A stretch of DNA of 64,000 nt, from assembly GCF_001425625.1 (NCBI RefSeq), contig NZ_LMCP01000001.1, positions 684,777-748,776 of the forward strand, given 5' to 3'. Below are positions 18,456 to 27,969 of the stretch, piece by piece (position 1 is the stretch's first letter; every line of letters starts with the position of its first letter). The notes under the pieces were generated by a model. The model was not told where the DNA came from and searched no databases. It worked only from the letters and a program-made list of their open reading frames with translations. Made by a program: the position numbers and the translations under genes. This DNA comes from Mesorhizobium sp. Root102 (GTDB lineage: Bacteria > Pseudomonadota > Alphaproteobacteria > Rhizobiales > Rhizobiaceae).

Positions 18456-19334
18456 CTATGCCTTGCGGTGGTATATTTCGAAATACGGGTCCAAAGAGTT
18501 GGCAATTTTCTCATCCAGGTAGGCGATCTCGTCTCTGTCGAAATAGTCAACATAACCACCAATTTTACCACGCCGTACCTTAAAACTGTCGGGGTTCGAC
18601 TGATCCGTCGGGCGCATTCTTTCGTGGCCGAAAGCGTCTGCCATTTCGATCTTTCGCAAATTCTCGAAAGAGCCAAAGCTTGTCGCTTCATCGAGAATCA
18701 TTTCCGGCACGCCCTGAATGCCCAGAAAATCCAACGCCGTGCGAAGCGCCGATTTTGGAGCTTGGTGCATATGTTCGTAGGATAGAATTTGAAATGCTTT
18801 CACCCTGTCGCGGTTGTGTGCCCAAGCGTTATAGAACGCTATGATGGAATCAATGCTGCCAACATCTTGGACCAGAAATTCACTGATCGTTCCGTCAAAC
18901 ACCTTCATTCGATGCGTTGCGTCGAAATAATATGAAACAAGCACGTCTCTCGGATCCCGAACCAGAAATAGGATTTTTTTTCCTGAATATTTTGACTTGT
19001 CGATCTGGATCTCGCCAGGGCGCTTAAGGTTTGGGCTGTCGTCGTGAGAAAAACCAATGCAAGGGATCTTCGACGAGATCTTCCAGAAGTGCTGGATCTC
19101 CATTGGATTCTGCAAGTTAAGGCCGTAGTGTTTATCGATGACGCGGCCAACCATAGTGCGTAGCCATGTTCGACCGCATTTCGGGTATGAAAGCACAAAG
19201 GAGTCCCGCGACCAAAAGATCATTTGGCGGCGCAACGCTCCCAGGGGACCCGAGTAGCGTATTTTCTTTGGGACAATGGCTTCGCCAAGGAAAAAGGAAC
19301 CGTCGCGAAGATTGTTCTTCAACCGTCCGAGCAT
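18456..19334 (-). CDS. PAPS-dependent sulfotransferase
   Basis: A 292-residue Sulfotransfer_1 protein. LSYPKCGRTWLRTMVG (residues about 48-63) is the 5'-phosphosulfate loop, LVRDPRDVLVSYYFDATHR is the 3'-phosphate motif and RRGKIGGYVDYFDRDE is the C-terminal glycine loop. It faces the acyltransferase gene convergently (gap 104 bases) and is divergent from the dehydratase gene. It shares the PKCG-RTW and RDPR blocks with the sulfotransferase at 6086, so the two may act on different positions of the same polymer. Lower GC codon use than its neighbours (for example the AT-rich helix VIDKHYGLNLQNP) hints at separate acquisition. The acceptor is unknown. Confidence 0.82.
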   Translation of the reverse strand: MLGRLKNNLRDGSFFLGEAIVPKKIRYSGPLGALRRQMIFWSRDSFVLSYPKCGRTWLRTMVGRVIDKHYGLNLQNPMEIQHFWKISSKIPCIGFSHDDSPNLKRPGEIQIDKSKYSGKKILFLVRDPRDVLVSYYFDATHRMKVFDGTISEFLVQDVGSIDSIIAFYNAWAHNRDRVKAFQILSYEHMHQAPKSALRTALDFLGIQGVPEMILDEATSFGSFENLRKIEMADAFGHERMRPTDQSNPDSFKVRRGKIGGYVDYFDRDEIAYLDEKIANSLDPYFEIYHRKA

Positions 19335-19901
19335 AGAAAGCTTCCTTTGCTAGCATGAGCCTGGCGCATTAGCGTGGTCGATAACGAAGGGGCCGAAGAG
19401 CGGGATCGCCGGATCGAAACTCAAGCGACCCATTTTGATCTCCGGTGGGTTGTAGCGTCATTGTAAGCCACTGCGTCATCATTCAAGACATTACGGGCGA
19501 TCTGTGTGCAAGCCGTTCTCCCAGGTAATAGCATCCTCCTGTTTGCAAGAAATCTCTGCAATTTGGGCTAAAGTCGATCAGCTTGGCACGCTGGTGCAAC
19601 GGGTCGTGTCTGGCTGGCTGGTCCAGACTGGCGGAAGTACCTCTTTGGATTAACATTGGCAAAGTCCCGCCTGTGGATCCGGTATGTACTCCATGCACAA
19701 AAGCATGTGTTGCGTCGAAAGCAGGCAGAGCGCTCCATAGCAACATAAAATCGTAGCCTCGGATCCGAACGACAGCAGGTCAACCTGTTCTTGATTGAAC
19801 AAGGGAATGGCCGTCGCGGATTGATGTCTGCGAGTTCAATCAGCTGCACATATTCACGCGCCCTCTGGAGCGCGGCGGCTTAGCTTTGTCGAGGTCCTAG
19901 G
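19335..19901. other. Long divergent intergenic region upstream of the dehydratase gene
   Basis: No supported gene lies in these 567 bases; the small minus-strand frames have no protein-like features. A short hairpin, TGTTC (19786-19790) with GAACA (19797-19801), lies about 100 bases before the dehydratase start, followed by GAGG near the ATG. The region must contain the two divergent promoters, for the sulfotransferase and the dehydratase, and may contain remnants of lost genes. Confidence 0.4.
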
Positions 19902-22052
19902 ATGAGCCAGTCAGATCAGCCGTTTGAGGCAGTCGGTCCACTTGGAGGCCAATCCCTTTTAATGGCCACTGCAATCGCTCTCGGCCGTCTTGTCAGCAAA
20001 CCGCGCACAATTGTTCATGTTCTGTCGTACTTGCGTCGACGGGTGATCGGGCGCGCCAAGGCCGTTGGCAAGAATCTTCATCTCTACGTCTTCGATCTGG
20101 CGATGGCGCTCGCGGCCCTGTCGTTTGCTTCATTCATGCGACTGGGCCTTGACGGAGATGTCACCAGTCCGGAAAGCTACCATTCGCTGCTTTTCGCACT
20201 CCCCTGTTTCCTGCTCACATGCGCCGTGGTCTTCCCGGTGACTTGCCTCTACACCCGCAACTGGCGATATGCATCCGTCGACGACATGCTCGGTATCCTT
20301 CGCGCGGTAATAGTCGCATCGCTCGCCTTCGTGTTTGTGATGTTTGTGGCGACACGGCTCGATTCGATCCCGCGCTCGGTGATGGCGATCGAGGTTCTGT
20401 TGCTCGTGCCGCTGCTCATCTCAGTTCGAATCCGCTCCAAGCTCCTTGAAGTAAGCCGCTTTGGCCCGGCCGCGAGCAGGGCAAAGAATGGATGCGACAT
20501 GGTCCCTGTCCTGCTGATCGGTGCAGGCGATGCGGCTGATCTTTATATTCGCGCGCTGCAGCGGGACCCGGATGCACGCCATTGGCCGGTCGGCCTGCTG
20601 GAAAGAGGTGCGGCCACCGAGGGCTATTTTCTGCGTGGCGTGCCGATCTTGGGCGACATCGCTGATTTCGACGCGGTGATTAGCGATCTGGAGGGCCGCG
20701 GCATCAAACCCCGGCACGTGATCTTCACTGAACGAGTGCCTGGTCTCGTCGACCCAGCGCTCGAAGCGCTGATCGACCGGGCCGAACGTCTGGGCATCGC
20801 TGTCTCTCGCCCTGCCCCCGTCCTGGAACTGCGCAATCCCAAACACGAGAGTCGCTTCGAATTGCGTCCGATCGAACTTACCGACCTGCTGGAAAGGCCG
20901 CAGGCGGTGCTTGATAAGGGTGCGTTGTCGCGAATGATCGGAAACAGTCGCATCGTTGTGACTGGCGCCGGCGGCTCGATCGGCGGCGAACTTACACAGC
21001 AGATTGCCGCGCTTGGTCCGGCCGAAGTGATCCTGATCGATAACAGCGAATACAATTTATACGCCATCGATCTGGAGTTGGCGGAGAAATTCCCGAATGT
21101 GCGCCGGAAGCCATATATCTGTGACGTGCGCGACCCTGTTCGCCTGGGCGAGATCTTCCAACGGCATGGCGTCGACCTGGTCTTCCATGCGGCGGCGCTC
21201 AAACATGTGCCAATGGTAGAACTGAATCCTTGCGAGGGCGTCCTTACCAATGTCATCGGGACAATGAATGTCGCAGAAGCCGCGCGCCTTTGCGGTGCAA
21301 AGGCAATGGTCCAGATATCCACGGACAAGGTTGTGAACACGACCAACGTCATGGGCGCCACCAAGCGCCTGGCTGAACTCTATTGCCAGTCCCTGGACCT
21401 CGCTGTTGTCGCCAGTGACACACCGGCCCGCTTCATGACCGTTCGTTTCGGCAATGTTCTGGGCTCAAGTGGATCGCTGATCCCGCTGTTCAAGCGCCAA
21501 CTTGCCCACGGCGGCCCGCTGACCGTAACCGATATGGAGATGAAACGCTTCTTCATGACGATAAGGGAGGCGGTTGAACTCACCTTGCAGGCATCGGCCC
21601 ACGGCCTGGAAAAGAGCCTAGGACAGGGCGAAATCTTCGTTCTCGACATGGGAGCGCCAATCAAGATCATCGACATGGCGCGCCGCATGATCAAGCTCGC
21701 AGGGTTTCGGCCGGATGAAGACATCAAGATCAAGATTGTGGGATGCCGGCCTGGAGAAAAGCTGTTCGAGGAACTTTTCGACGAAAGAGAAAGACGTGTC
21801 GACGTCCCTATTTCCGGGGTCTTGGGTGCCGTGCCCAACCCGGTGCCGCTTGACACGCTGCGCAAGGCATTTTCGCAATTGCGCCGCCTGGCGAGAGCTG
21901 GCGACACTACGGGAGTGTTGAACCTTGTTGCGGAGCTGCTTCCCAGCTACCGTCGAGAGGAACCAAAACCCACGGCGGCGCCATTCGTGCCTCATGTGAT
22001 ACTCGGTTCGGCCAAGGCGACCACCACGCCTCCACACGAGGCGGCGGCCTGA
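19902..22052 (+). CDS. CapD/WbpM-type UDP-N-acetylglucosamine 4,6-dehydratase (membrane-anchored)
   Basis: A 716-residue inner-membrane sugar-nucleotide dehydratase. Four hydrophobic segments (about 65-180) precede a short CoA-binding-like fold and the C-terminal SDR domain, which begins RIVVTGAGGSIGGELTQQI. The active site reads ISTDKVVNTTNVMGATKR, with Met-x-x-x-Lys in place of Tyr-x-x-x-Lys, as in WbpM, PglF and FlaA1 relatives. Such enzymes convert UDP-GlcNAc to UDP-4-keto-6-deoxy-GlcNAc, the precursor of QuiNAc, FucNAc and 4-amino sugars. The DegT aminotransferase and NeuD-type acyltransferase at 33254-37482 could act next. The stop overlaps the ATG of the lyase-like gene by one base. 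Confidence 0.87.
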   Translation: MSQSDQPFEAVGPLGGQSLLMATAIALGRLVSKPRTIVHVLSYLRRRVIGRAKAVGKNLHLYVFDLAMALAALSFASFMRLGLDGDVTSPESYHSLLFALPCFLLTCAVVFPVTCLYTRNWRYASVDDMLGILRAVIVASLAFVFVMFVATRLDSIPRSVMAIEVLLLVPLLISVRIRSKLLEVSRFGPAASRAKNGCDMVPVLLIGAGDAADLYIRALQRDPDARHWPVGLLERGAATEGYFLRGVPILGDIADFDAVISDLEGRGIKPRHVIFTERVPGLVDPALEALIDRAERLGIAVSRPAPVLELRNPKHESRFELRPIELTDLLERPQAVLDKGALSRMIGNSRIVVTGAGGSIGGELTQQIAALGPAEVILIDNSEYNLYAIDLELAEKFPNVRRKPYICDVRDPVRLGEIFQRHGVDLVFHAAALKHVPMVELNPCEGVLTNVIGTMNVAEAARLCGAKAMVQISTDKVVNTTNVMGATKRLAELYCQSLDLAVVASDTPARFMTVRFGNVLGSSGSLIPLFKRQLAHGGPLTVTDMEMKRFFMTIREAVELTLQASAHGLEKSLGQGEIFVLDMGAPIKIIDMARRMIKLAGFRPDEDIKIKIVGCRPGEKLFEELFDERERRVDVPISGVLGAVPNPVPLDTLRKAFSQLRRLARAGDTTGVLNLVAELLPSYRREEPKPTAAPFVPHVILGSAKATTTPPHEAAA

Positions 22053-23521
22053 TGCCCGGCGGGAGCGCTGCCGTGCCAAGACATATTGCCTCGGTTCTGT
22101 TCGTTGCGCTGTCGTGCGGTACTGCACTGGCCGGAGCACCTCAACCAACTGTGGCCGAGGCACGGAGCGCGATCGAGCGCGCAGGGGTCTACTTCCGCGA
22201 TCATCTCGGAGTGGCAGGAACTTATGTATGGAAATATTCGCTTGATGGCCAAAGGAGGGTGGGCGAAGGCGGCGCCGTGCCCACAAGCGTTGGCTGGGTA
22301 CAGCCGCCTGGCACGCCGGCCGTCGGAGCTGCCTTCCTGCGCATTTTCGAGGTTACCGGCGACAAGCAATGGCTTCAGTCTGCCCAGCTTGTGGCAACGG
22401 CTCTCGTCAACACGCAGCTGGAGTCCGGCGGATGGTTTTACAAGATCGAGACCGACCCGCAAAAGGCGGCGACATGGTGCTACCGCGCACTGATGGTGGG
22501 CGGTAAAACCTGTAACGACATCAAGGACAACCCGCATCGCAACGAGACTGTGCTCGACGACAACAACACACAGAGCGTGCTGAATTTCCTGATGTGGTTC
22601 GACCAGGCGAGCAGCGGTTCGGATCCCCACGTCCGTCTCTGCATCGACAAAGCACTTCATCGATTGATGCGCGTGCAGTATCCAAATGGGGCCTTTCCGG
22701 TCTTCTTCAAGGGCGCCGCGCCGGGTGCGGATGTGGAGACAGCCGCCAAGGCAAGTATGCCGGCCAGTTGGTCTCACGACTGGCAGAAGCCTGATCGTCC
22801 GCCCTACTTCATCGTCAACGACAATCTCCCCCGCGATATGGGTCGCCTCTTTCTCAACGCCTACCGCACATATCATGATCCCGCATATCTCAAGGCAGCG
22901 GAGAAGGTCGGTGATTTTCTGCTTGCGGCCCAGTTGCCCGCCCCGCAACAGGGTTGGGCTCAGGGTTACGATCGTTCCATGCAGCCGGTATGGGGTCGCA
23001 AGTTTGAGCCGCCAGCCGTCGTCTCGCGCGAAACCGCCGGCAATATCGATTACCTAATCGAGTTGAACGAACAGAACAAGGATGCGCGGCTGCTGGACGC
23101 GGCAGCATCCGCGGCCACCTGGCTGCAGGCGGCGCGCCTGCCCGACGGCAGATGGGCTCGTTTCTATGAACTCAACACCAACCGGCCGGTTTACATTGAT
23201 GATCGTGGCAAGGTGACCTTCGAGGACAAGAACCTCTTGCAACACTACGGCATGAAAACGGGTGCAGAGATCGAGCCGGTATTCGCTCGGCTGGAGCTTG
23301 CCAGGCGCGGCCTGACGGTTTCCAATCAACAGCTGTGGATCAATGCCGCGGATGAGTTGAGCGCTGACGAACTGAGCTCCGAGGTGCGTCACCTCGTCGA
23401 CAGTCAGGATGCCCAAGGACGCTGGGTCGAGGGCCGGTTTGTCATGGGAGAGGACTTTGTCGACGGGGTGTTCGCTCTCGCTCGTTTTATCTCCCCGCAA
23501 GCATCAGAATCGGCGAAGTAG
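22052..23521 (+). CDS. Secreted pectate-lyase-like protein (PL10-type alpha/alpha toroid)
   Basis: A 489-residue protein with an N-terminal signal peptide (hydrophobic ASVLFVALSCGTALAGA, cleavage near residue 28). The rest is an alpha/alpha-toroid of repeated helix pairs with typical motifs (AAFLRIFEVTGDKQWL, QLESGGWFYKI, ETVLDDNNTQSVLNFLM, VQYPNGAFPVF), resembling the pectic acid lyase family (PF09492, PL10), which cleaves polygalacturonate by beta-elimination. It is translationally coupled to the dehydratase (TGATG overlap) and the locus encodes UDP-galacturonate synthesis. A role in trimming or releasing the locus's own uronate-rich polymer in the periplasm is therefore likely; a glycosidase of similar fold is the alternative. 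An IS110 remnant lies immediately downstream. Confidence 0.68.
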   Translation: MPGGSAAVPRHIASVLFVALSCGTALAGAPQPTVAEARSAIERAGVYFRDHLGVAGTYVWKYSLDGQRRVGEGGAVPTSVGWVQPPGTPAVGAAFLRIFEVTGDKQWLQSAQLVATALVNTQLESGGWFYKIETDPQKAATWCYRALMVGGKTCNDIKDNPHRNETVLDDNNTQSVLNFLMWFDQASSGSDPHVRLCIDKALHRLMRVQYPNGAFPVFFKGAAPGADVETAAKASMPASWSHDWQKPDRPPYFIVNDNLPRDMGRLFLNAYRTYHDPAYLKAAEKVGDFLLAAQLPAPQQGWAQGYDRSMQPVWGRKFEPPAVVSRETAGNIDYLIELNEQNKDARLLDAAASAATWLQAARLPDGRWARFYELNTNRPVYIDDRGKVTFEDKNLLQHYGMKTGAEIEPVFARLELARRGLTVSNQQLWINAADELSADELSSEVRHLVDSQDAQGRWVEGRFVMGEDFVDGVFALARFISPQASESAK

Positions 23522-23544
23522 TTTCCGCACATCGCCTGCTCGTC

Positions 23545-23790
23545 ATTGGGTGCCTGGCGCGGATTGACCTTGACCAGTGGCAGTCCGGCCTCGGCGAGAT
23601 GGCACTCAAACCCGCGATGATAGGGACTTGTCGGCTCGTAGACGATCCGGGTGACCTCGGAGCCGATCCAGCGCATCAGCGCCTTGTGGCCCTTGACCGT
23701 GTTGTCGAAGCGGCGGCTCACGGCGTCAGGGAAGCGACAGGCGTCGAGGGCCTCTTTCGAGATGTCGACGCCAATGGTAATCTCGGTCAT
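23545..23790 (-). pseudogene. IS110-family transposase, N-terminal remnant
   Basis: From ATG 23790 the minus strand encodes MTEITIGVDISKEALDACR, then the RIVYEPTSPYHRGFE block and PLVKVNPRQA, all characteristic of the RuvC-like DEDD N-terminal domain of IS110-family transposases. Similarity stops after VNPRQA, where intact transposases continue with an R-F-AEA-G-KTD segment; the remaining frame to 23404 reads into the lyase-like gene's 3' end on the opposite strand. The rest of the transposase and any terminal repeats are missing, so this is a truncated, inactive copy. It marks a rearrangement point between the lyase-like and polymerase genes. Confidence 0.7.
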
Positions 23791-23996
23791 CTTTTGCCGT
23801 GCCTCTGCTTGTCATGCGCAGCTCAAACTGCGCGTATCCGTTTCAGGCCTTCGGGAAAAGACGAGGGTGATCAAACTTTAGCTCGGCCCCTCAAATGGCC
23901 AGCGCGTCGACGATCCATCCCTCGCCGCTGACGAGAGAGCTGCTACTCTCTCCCAGCGGTTCATTCTCGCCCCTTCGGCCAAAATTGTCATAAGAC

Positions 23997-24034
23997 AAGC
24001 GCGTCGCCTGAATCCGTTCAAACGCGACGCGCTT
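23997..24034. repeat. Palindromic dispersed repeat at the 3' end of the polymerase gene
   Basis: AAGCGCGTCGC (23997-24007) pairs perfectly with GCGACGCGCTT (24024-24034), giving an 11-bp stem and a 16-base loop. The loop and 3' arm share TCCGTTCAAACGCGAC with a second copy at 37521-37536. It overlaps the stop codon of the minus-strand polymerase gene and may serve as its terminator, although no strong T-run follows. Palindromes of this kind are widespread between genes in Mesorhizobium and its relatives (recalled, not searched). Confidence 0.6.
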
Positions 24035-25374
24035 TAGATCGGCCTGCGTTGGGGAGGCCGCAAACGACCCCGCCCGGAGCGAGCGTCACGAAGGAAGCGT
24101 CCGACCGTTCTCGGAACTGGGCCGTCGCGCAGGATCGCAACACTGGGTGCTATCCCAAGCACGAGAGGCACGACAAAGAAACGACTGTAGAGATGCGGCA
24201 GCGCATTGGCCAATGCTGCGAAGAGGAGGACCGTGGCCAGCGTGCAAATGGCCGATATTCGTCCTTCGCGAAGCCGGGCAGCGAGCATGCCAATGACTAT
24301 GCCGGCTACCAGCATGAGCAGAAAGCCGATCAACCCAGCCAGCCCCGCCTCGACCCATATCAAAAGATAGACGTTGTGGACCGGAGCATGCAGCGCGCTG
24401 AAAGATCGATACTGGTCGGCACCAATGCCAAGCAGCGAACTGCTGTCCACTTTGCCGATGGCCTCATGAATAAGCCGCATACGGTCTGCAAACGTACCAG
24501 CCTCGTCAATGTCGCCACTCTGCAATGCGTTCAGCACACGGCGCTGGAAGATGGGCGGCAGGAAATCTTGGCCCCACGTAACGACGACAAAGAACGTGGC
24601 GGTCGACGACGCCGCCAGCAAGATGATACGGCGCCACGAGCCCGTCATGACGACGAAGACGGTGAGCGCAACGACCAGGCCAATCAGGCCGGTATTGGAG
24701 CCGGTCAGAACAATACCATACGCAAGGATCGGCACTCCGATCCAGGCCCAGCGGGGCCGTGCACATCCCGAAGCGACCAGCCACAACAAAAGGGGAACCG
24801 CGAGTGCAATCAGCGTCGCGCACTCATTTTCACGTTCGACCCAGCCGATAAAACGGCCACTGGGGCTGGTCATGTATGTGCCTTGCTGCTTGAGGATGTC
24901 GATGACCAGTACGCCATGCAGGCACATCAGGGCGATCGAGCAGATAAGCGCCTTTGTAAGCAGAACCGTTTCGCTCCAGGGCCTTGACGCCAGCATGAAG
25001 GCCAGGAGAAAGTAGGCATACAGATATTGAGCCGAGATGATGAACCCTCGTTGGGGATCACCATTGATCAGGCTGCTGAGCAGCAGCATGCCACACAGCA
25101 GTGCCACTCCGGTGTTCCACAGCAGCGTCCCCGCCCCCAAAGGGGCGGGCTGAAAGGATTTCCCCAGGACCATCGCCAAAACGGCCGCCAGAGCGAAGGC
25201 ATCGCTGGCGGTGAAGTAGAATGTGTCGACACGAAGGATGTTGCACGGAGTGAGGAAGACCGAGGCCATTGCCAGCCAGAGCCCGATCTTGTTGGTCACC
25301 TTTGGCAACGACACGGCAGCCGGCCTGCGGTCGGGCTTTGCCCAGTAGCCGCGAGGGAGCCCGGCGTGATTCAT
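24034..25374 (-). CDS. O-antigen ligase / Wzy-type polysaccharide polymerase
   Basis: A 446-residue inner-membrane protein with about eleven hydrophobic segments and one large periplasmic loop (about residues 260-330) holding FADRMRLIHEAIGKV, GIGADQYRSF and APVHNVYLLIWVEAGL. The H-N-x-Y pattern in this loop is the core of the Wzy_C/O-antigen ligase family (PF04932). In a locus with Wzx, Wzc-like and Wza-like proteins it is best read as the Wzy polymerase, joining repeat units on the periplasmic face. ATG 25374 has AGGAG five bases upstream; a GTG six bases earlier is too close to that site. It is divergent from the co-polymerase gene at 25588. Confidence 0.8.
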   Translation of the reverse strand: MNHAGLPRGYWAKPDRRPAAVSLPKVTNKIGLWLAMASVFLTPCNILRVDTFYFTASDAFALAAVLAMVLGKSFQPAPLGAGTLLWNTGVALLCGMLLLSSLINGDPQRGFIISAQYLYAYFLLAFMLASRPWSETVLLTKALICSIALMCLHGVLVIDILKQQGTYMTSPSGRFIGWVERENECATLIALAVPLLLWLVASGCARPRWAWIGVPILAYGIVLTGSNTGLIGLVVALTVFVVMTGSWRRIILLAASSTATFFVVVTWGQDFLPPIFQRRVLNALQSGDIDEAGTFADRMRLIHEAIGKVDSSSLLGIGADQYRSFSALHAPVHNVYLLIWVEAGLAGLIGFLLMLVAGIVIGMLAARLREGRISAICTLATVLLFAALANALPHLYSRFFVVPLVLGIAPSVAILRDGPVPRTVGRFLRDARSGRGRLRPPQRRPI

Positions 25375-25587
25375 CCTCACTCCTGAAATCTACTCGAGAG
25401 TTCTTTTTACCAGCCATCATGGACAGGCAGTTCGGTGCATCTGCCAAGATAGGCCCCCGGCCACCTACGCTATCCTTTCGGATAATTCCCCTTCCGGCGA
25501 CTAAGCCTCTTGAACGCGCTGGCGTCCGTGCATCCGTGTTAAAAACTTGTCGCTTGGGTTGGGTCTCGAACTTGGCTTGAAGACCCG

Positions 25588-27933
25588 GTGAGACCATCAA
25601 GAAACAAACCTCAGGGGGCGCGATCCGTGAGCTTGGTAGACGAAAACAGTGTGTGGAACCGGCTGGGACCATTCCTTCAAGAGCCACTCGAGCCCCAGGA
25701 GGAACGGACGTTCGGCGCGCGTGAGCTCTATGGTCTTTTCCGCAGACGCCTCCTCTTGATCATCGGTATCGTCGTTGCTGGCACCGTTCTCGCGCTCATC
25801 GCCGCCGTGGAACTTCCCAAGACCTATACGGCTCGTTCGATGATCGTTGTCGAAACCGACGGTTCCAATCCTCTCGACACCGCGCAGGCGCAGCCGAACC
25901 AGCAGCCCGACAAGTCGCGGATGGACACCGAGGCGGATTTGATCACCTCTCGCGTGTTCGCCAGCCTGGTCGTCGACAGGCTCGACCTCATCAACGATCC
26001 GGACTTCAACACCTACCTGCCGCCAGCCGGCCCTGGCGGGACTTCAACTTCGGATTCGGGCACTGGAGTGCTGTCACAGACCGTCGGCTTGATCGTCGCG
26101 ATACCGCAAAAGCTATTCGCGCTGGTCTTCGGCGCCGACCCGCAGCATGCTCCATCGCTCCCGCCCAAGAGCGTTCAGCAGGACCGGGCGATTACGTTGT
26201 ATCTGGCGAGCCTGTCGGTCGATCGCTCCGGCGAAAGCGCGGCGATGACGATCTCGTTCCTCAACGACGACGCCGCGACCGCGGCCAGAATAGCCAATGC
26301 AACGGCCAGACTGTTTGTGGAATGGGCCCGTGACAACAAGCGGCAGGATATCAAGGACGCAGTCAGCTTTTTGAGACAGCAGTCGACCGAGCTTGCATCG
26401 CGGATTGCCACTATCGAAGGCCAGATCGCCAAATACGCAAATGAACACGGCGTCTCCAGCGATCCGCGCGACGATCTGCTGCGCGCCTCAATCCAGCAGA
26501 ACAACGAACAGCTCAACACCGCCAGAGGTGAGTACACGCAAGCGCAGGCGCGCCTCGCCCAGGTCAAGCTGGCGGCCAAGACCGGCGACGCGGGCGCCAA
26601 CGTCGATCCTCTCCTCTCATCGGACTTCCTGACCTCCCTGCGCAATGACGAAGCGACGGCAATGAGGGATCGCGCGCAACTGGCCGGCAACTACGGTCGA
26701 AATCACCCTCTGGTCCAAGAGGCCGATGCAAAAGTGGCTGCTGTCCGTGCGATGATTTCTCAAGAGATGCTGCGAACAATCGCAATCCTGGAAAATGAAG
26801 TGCGCGTCGACGAGGCCCGGGTGAACCAACTCACCAAAAGCTTGCAGGCATCCAACGAGGAACTGCGGCAGAGAAGCCTCGCGGAAGCCAAGCTGCGTGA
26901 ACTGAACAACGATCTGACGACCGAGCAGAAGCTTTACGACCTCGTGTCCGGCAGGCTTGGCAGTCTCGATCCGTTCTCCGAAGCGGTCGAGCCCGGCGTG
27001 CGCACCGTCTCGGTGGCGGAGGTTCCAACCAGCCCTTCCTTTCCCAAGTTTCGTTTGATGCTTGCTGGCGGTTTCGCCGCGTCGCTTGTCCTGGCTCTGA
27101 TTCTTGTGGTGACGCTCGATAGCATGGATGTGCGGATACGGGATTTGCGACGGGCATCGAAGCTGATACGTGCCCCTCTGCTGGCGTCAATCCCGCGATT
27201 GCCCCGGAAGTTCCTGCGTCCGGCCCTGCCCCCTCTCGAAACCCTGTTGTCAAAACCACGGTCGGCTTTTTCCGACGCTTTCCGATCGCTTTACAGTGCC
27301 TGCACCAGGATGAACGGCGGGCGGGGCAAACATGTTGTCCTGGTCACCTCCGGCCTACCCCAGGAGGGCAAGACAACGACAGCCATGGGCCTTGCCATGG
27401 CTGCTGGAATGGATGGCGCCTTGACTGCGCTGATCGATCTGGATTTGCGAACCCGCAACCTCCACACCGCCATGGGGCTTGGCTCCGCCAGCAAGACACT
27501 CGATGACTATTTGCATGGGGATTGCGGTCTGGCGGAAATCGTCCAGACGCTGCCTGAAATTCCGCAGCTCGATGTGATGGCGCCACCTGCCGGCGACCAG
27601 ACGTCGCCGGAATTCCTCAACTCCAGCCAGCTTGCTAAGTTGCTGGAGGCGTTCCGGCTCGAGTACGACGTAGTGATCATCGACGCACCGCCTATGCTCG
27701 TTCTGGAGGACGCAGTCCGGATTGCTGCCTCCGTGGACACTGTCGTGGTCGTCGCCGCGTGCGACAGCACAACGCAAGAGGCACTCTCCCAGGTTGTCGA
27801 GCGTCTGCGGTTCGCCGGCGGCCCATCGATCGGCTGGGTGTTCAACCGGGTGGACCCATTCCAACAGGCTCATGGTGCGTTCCGGAAAGCCTACCTGAGA
27901 CGGCAGCAGATCCGGCGCTATTTCCCCGTTTGA
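25588..27933 (+). CDS. Wzc/ExoP-like polysaccharide co-polymerase with BY-kinase domain
   Basis: A 781-residue inner-membrane protein that controls chain length and export. Residues about 40-140 are a Wzz domain after a membrane segment (LLLIIGIVVAGTVLALIAAV); a periplasmic coiled-coil region follows, then GNVR-like sequence and a second membrane segment near 490. The C-terminal cytosolic ATPase has Walker A SGLPQEGKTTTAMG, Walker A' TALIDLDLRTRN and Walker B DVVIIDAPPML, the layout of bacterial tyrosine kinases. The extreme C-terminus has only two tyrosines (AYLRRQQIRRYFPV), not the usual cluster, so autophosphorylation may be limited. The GTG at 25588 is weakly supported; GTG at 25627, with AGGGGG before it, is an equally good start. 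Confidence 0.88.
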   Translation: MRPSRNKPQGARSVSLVDENSVWNRLGPFLQEPLEPQEERTFGARELYGLFRRRLLLIIGIVVAGTVLALIAAVELPKTYTARSMIVVETDGSNPLDTAQAQPNQQPDKSRMDTEADLITSRVFASLVVDRLDLINDPDFNTYLPPAGPGGTSTSDSGTGVLSQTVGLIVAIPQKLFALVFGADPQHAPSLPPKSVQQDRAITLYLASLSVDRSGESAAMTISFLNDDAATAARIANATARLFVEWARDNKRQDIKDAVSFLRQQSTELASRIATIEGQIAKYANEHGVSSDPRDDLLRASIQQNNEQLNTARGEYTQAQARLAQVKLAAKTGDAGANVDPLLSSDFLTSLRNDEATAMRDRAQLAGNYGRNHPLVQEADAKVAAVRAMISQEMLRTIAILENEVRVDEARVNQLTKSLQASNEELRQRSLAEAKLRELNNDLTTEQKLYDLVSGRLGSLDPFSEAVEPGVRTVSVAEVPTSPSFPKFRLMLAGGFAASLVLALILVVTLDSMDVRIRDLRRASKLIRAPLLASIPRLPRKFLRPALPPLETLLSKPRSAFSDAFRSLYSACTRMNGGRGKHVVLVTSGLPQEGKTTTAMGLAMAAGMDGALTALIDLDLRTRNLHTAMGLGSASKTLDDYLHGDCGLAEIVQTLPEIPQLDVMAPPAGDQTSPEFLNSSQLAKLLEAFRLEYDVVIIDAPPMLVLEDAVRIAASVDTVVVVAACDSTTQEALSQVVERLRFAGGPSIGWVFNRVDPFQQAHGAFRKAYLRRQQIRRYFPV

Positions 27934-27969
27934 CTGTCGGTGAGCGCATAGCCGATCACGCCCGACCGG

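Noticed and set aside
11853..19334. A nodulation (nodPQ/nodH) island
   Set aside because: No nodABC-type genes or nod box was seen; the surrounding genes are for polymer synthesis and export, so sulfated Nod factor is not supported.
24049..24987. 312-codon plus-strand frame antisense to the polymerase gene
   Set aside because: Composition is polar and repetitive with no family pattern; it is complementary to a clear membrane protein.
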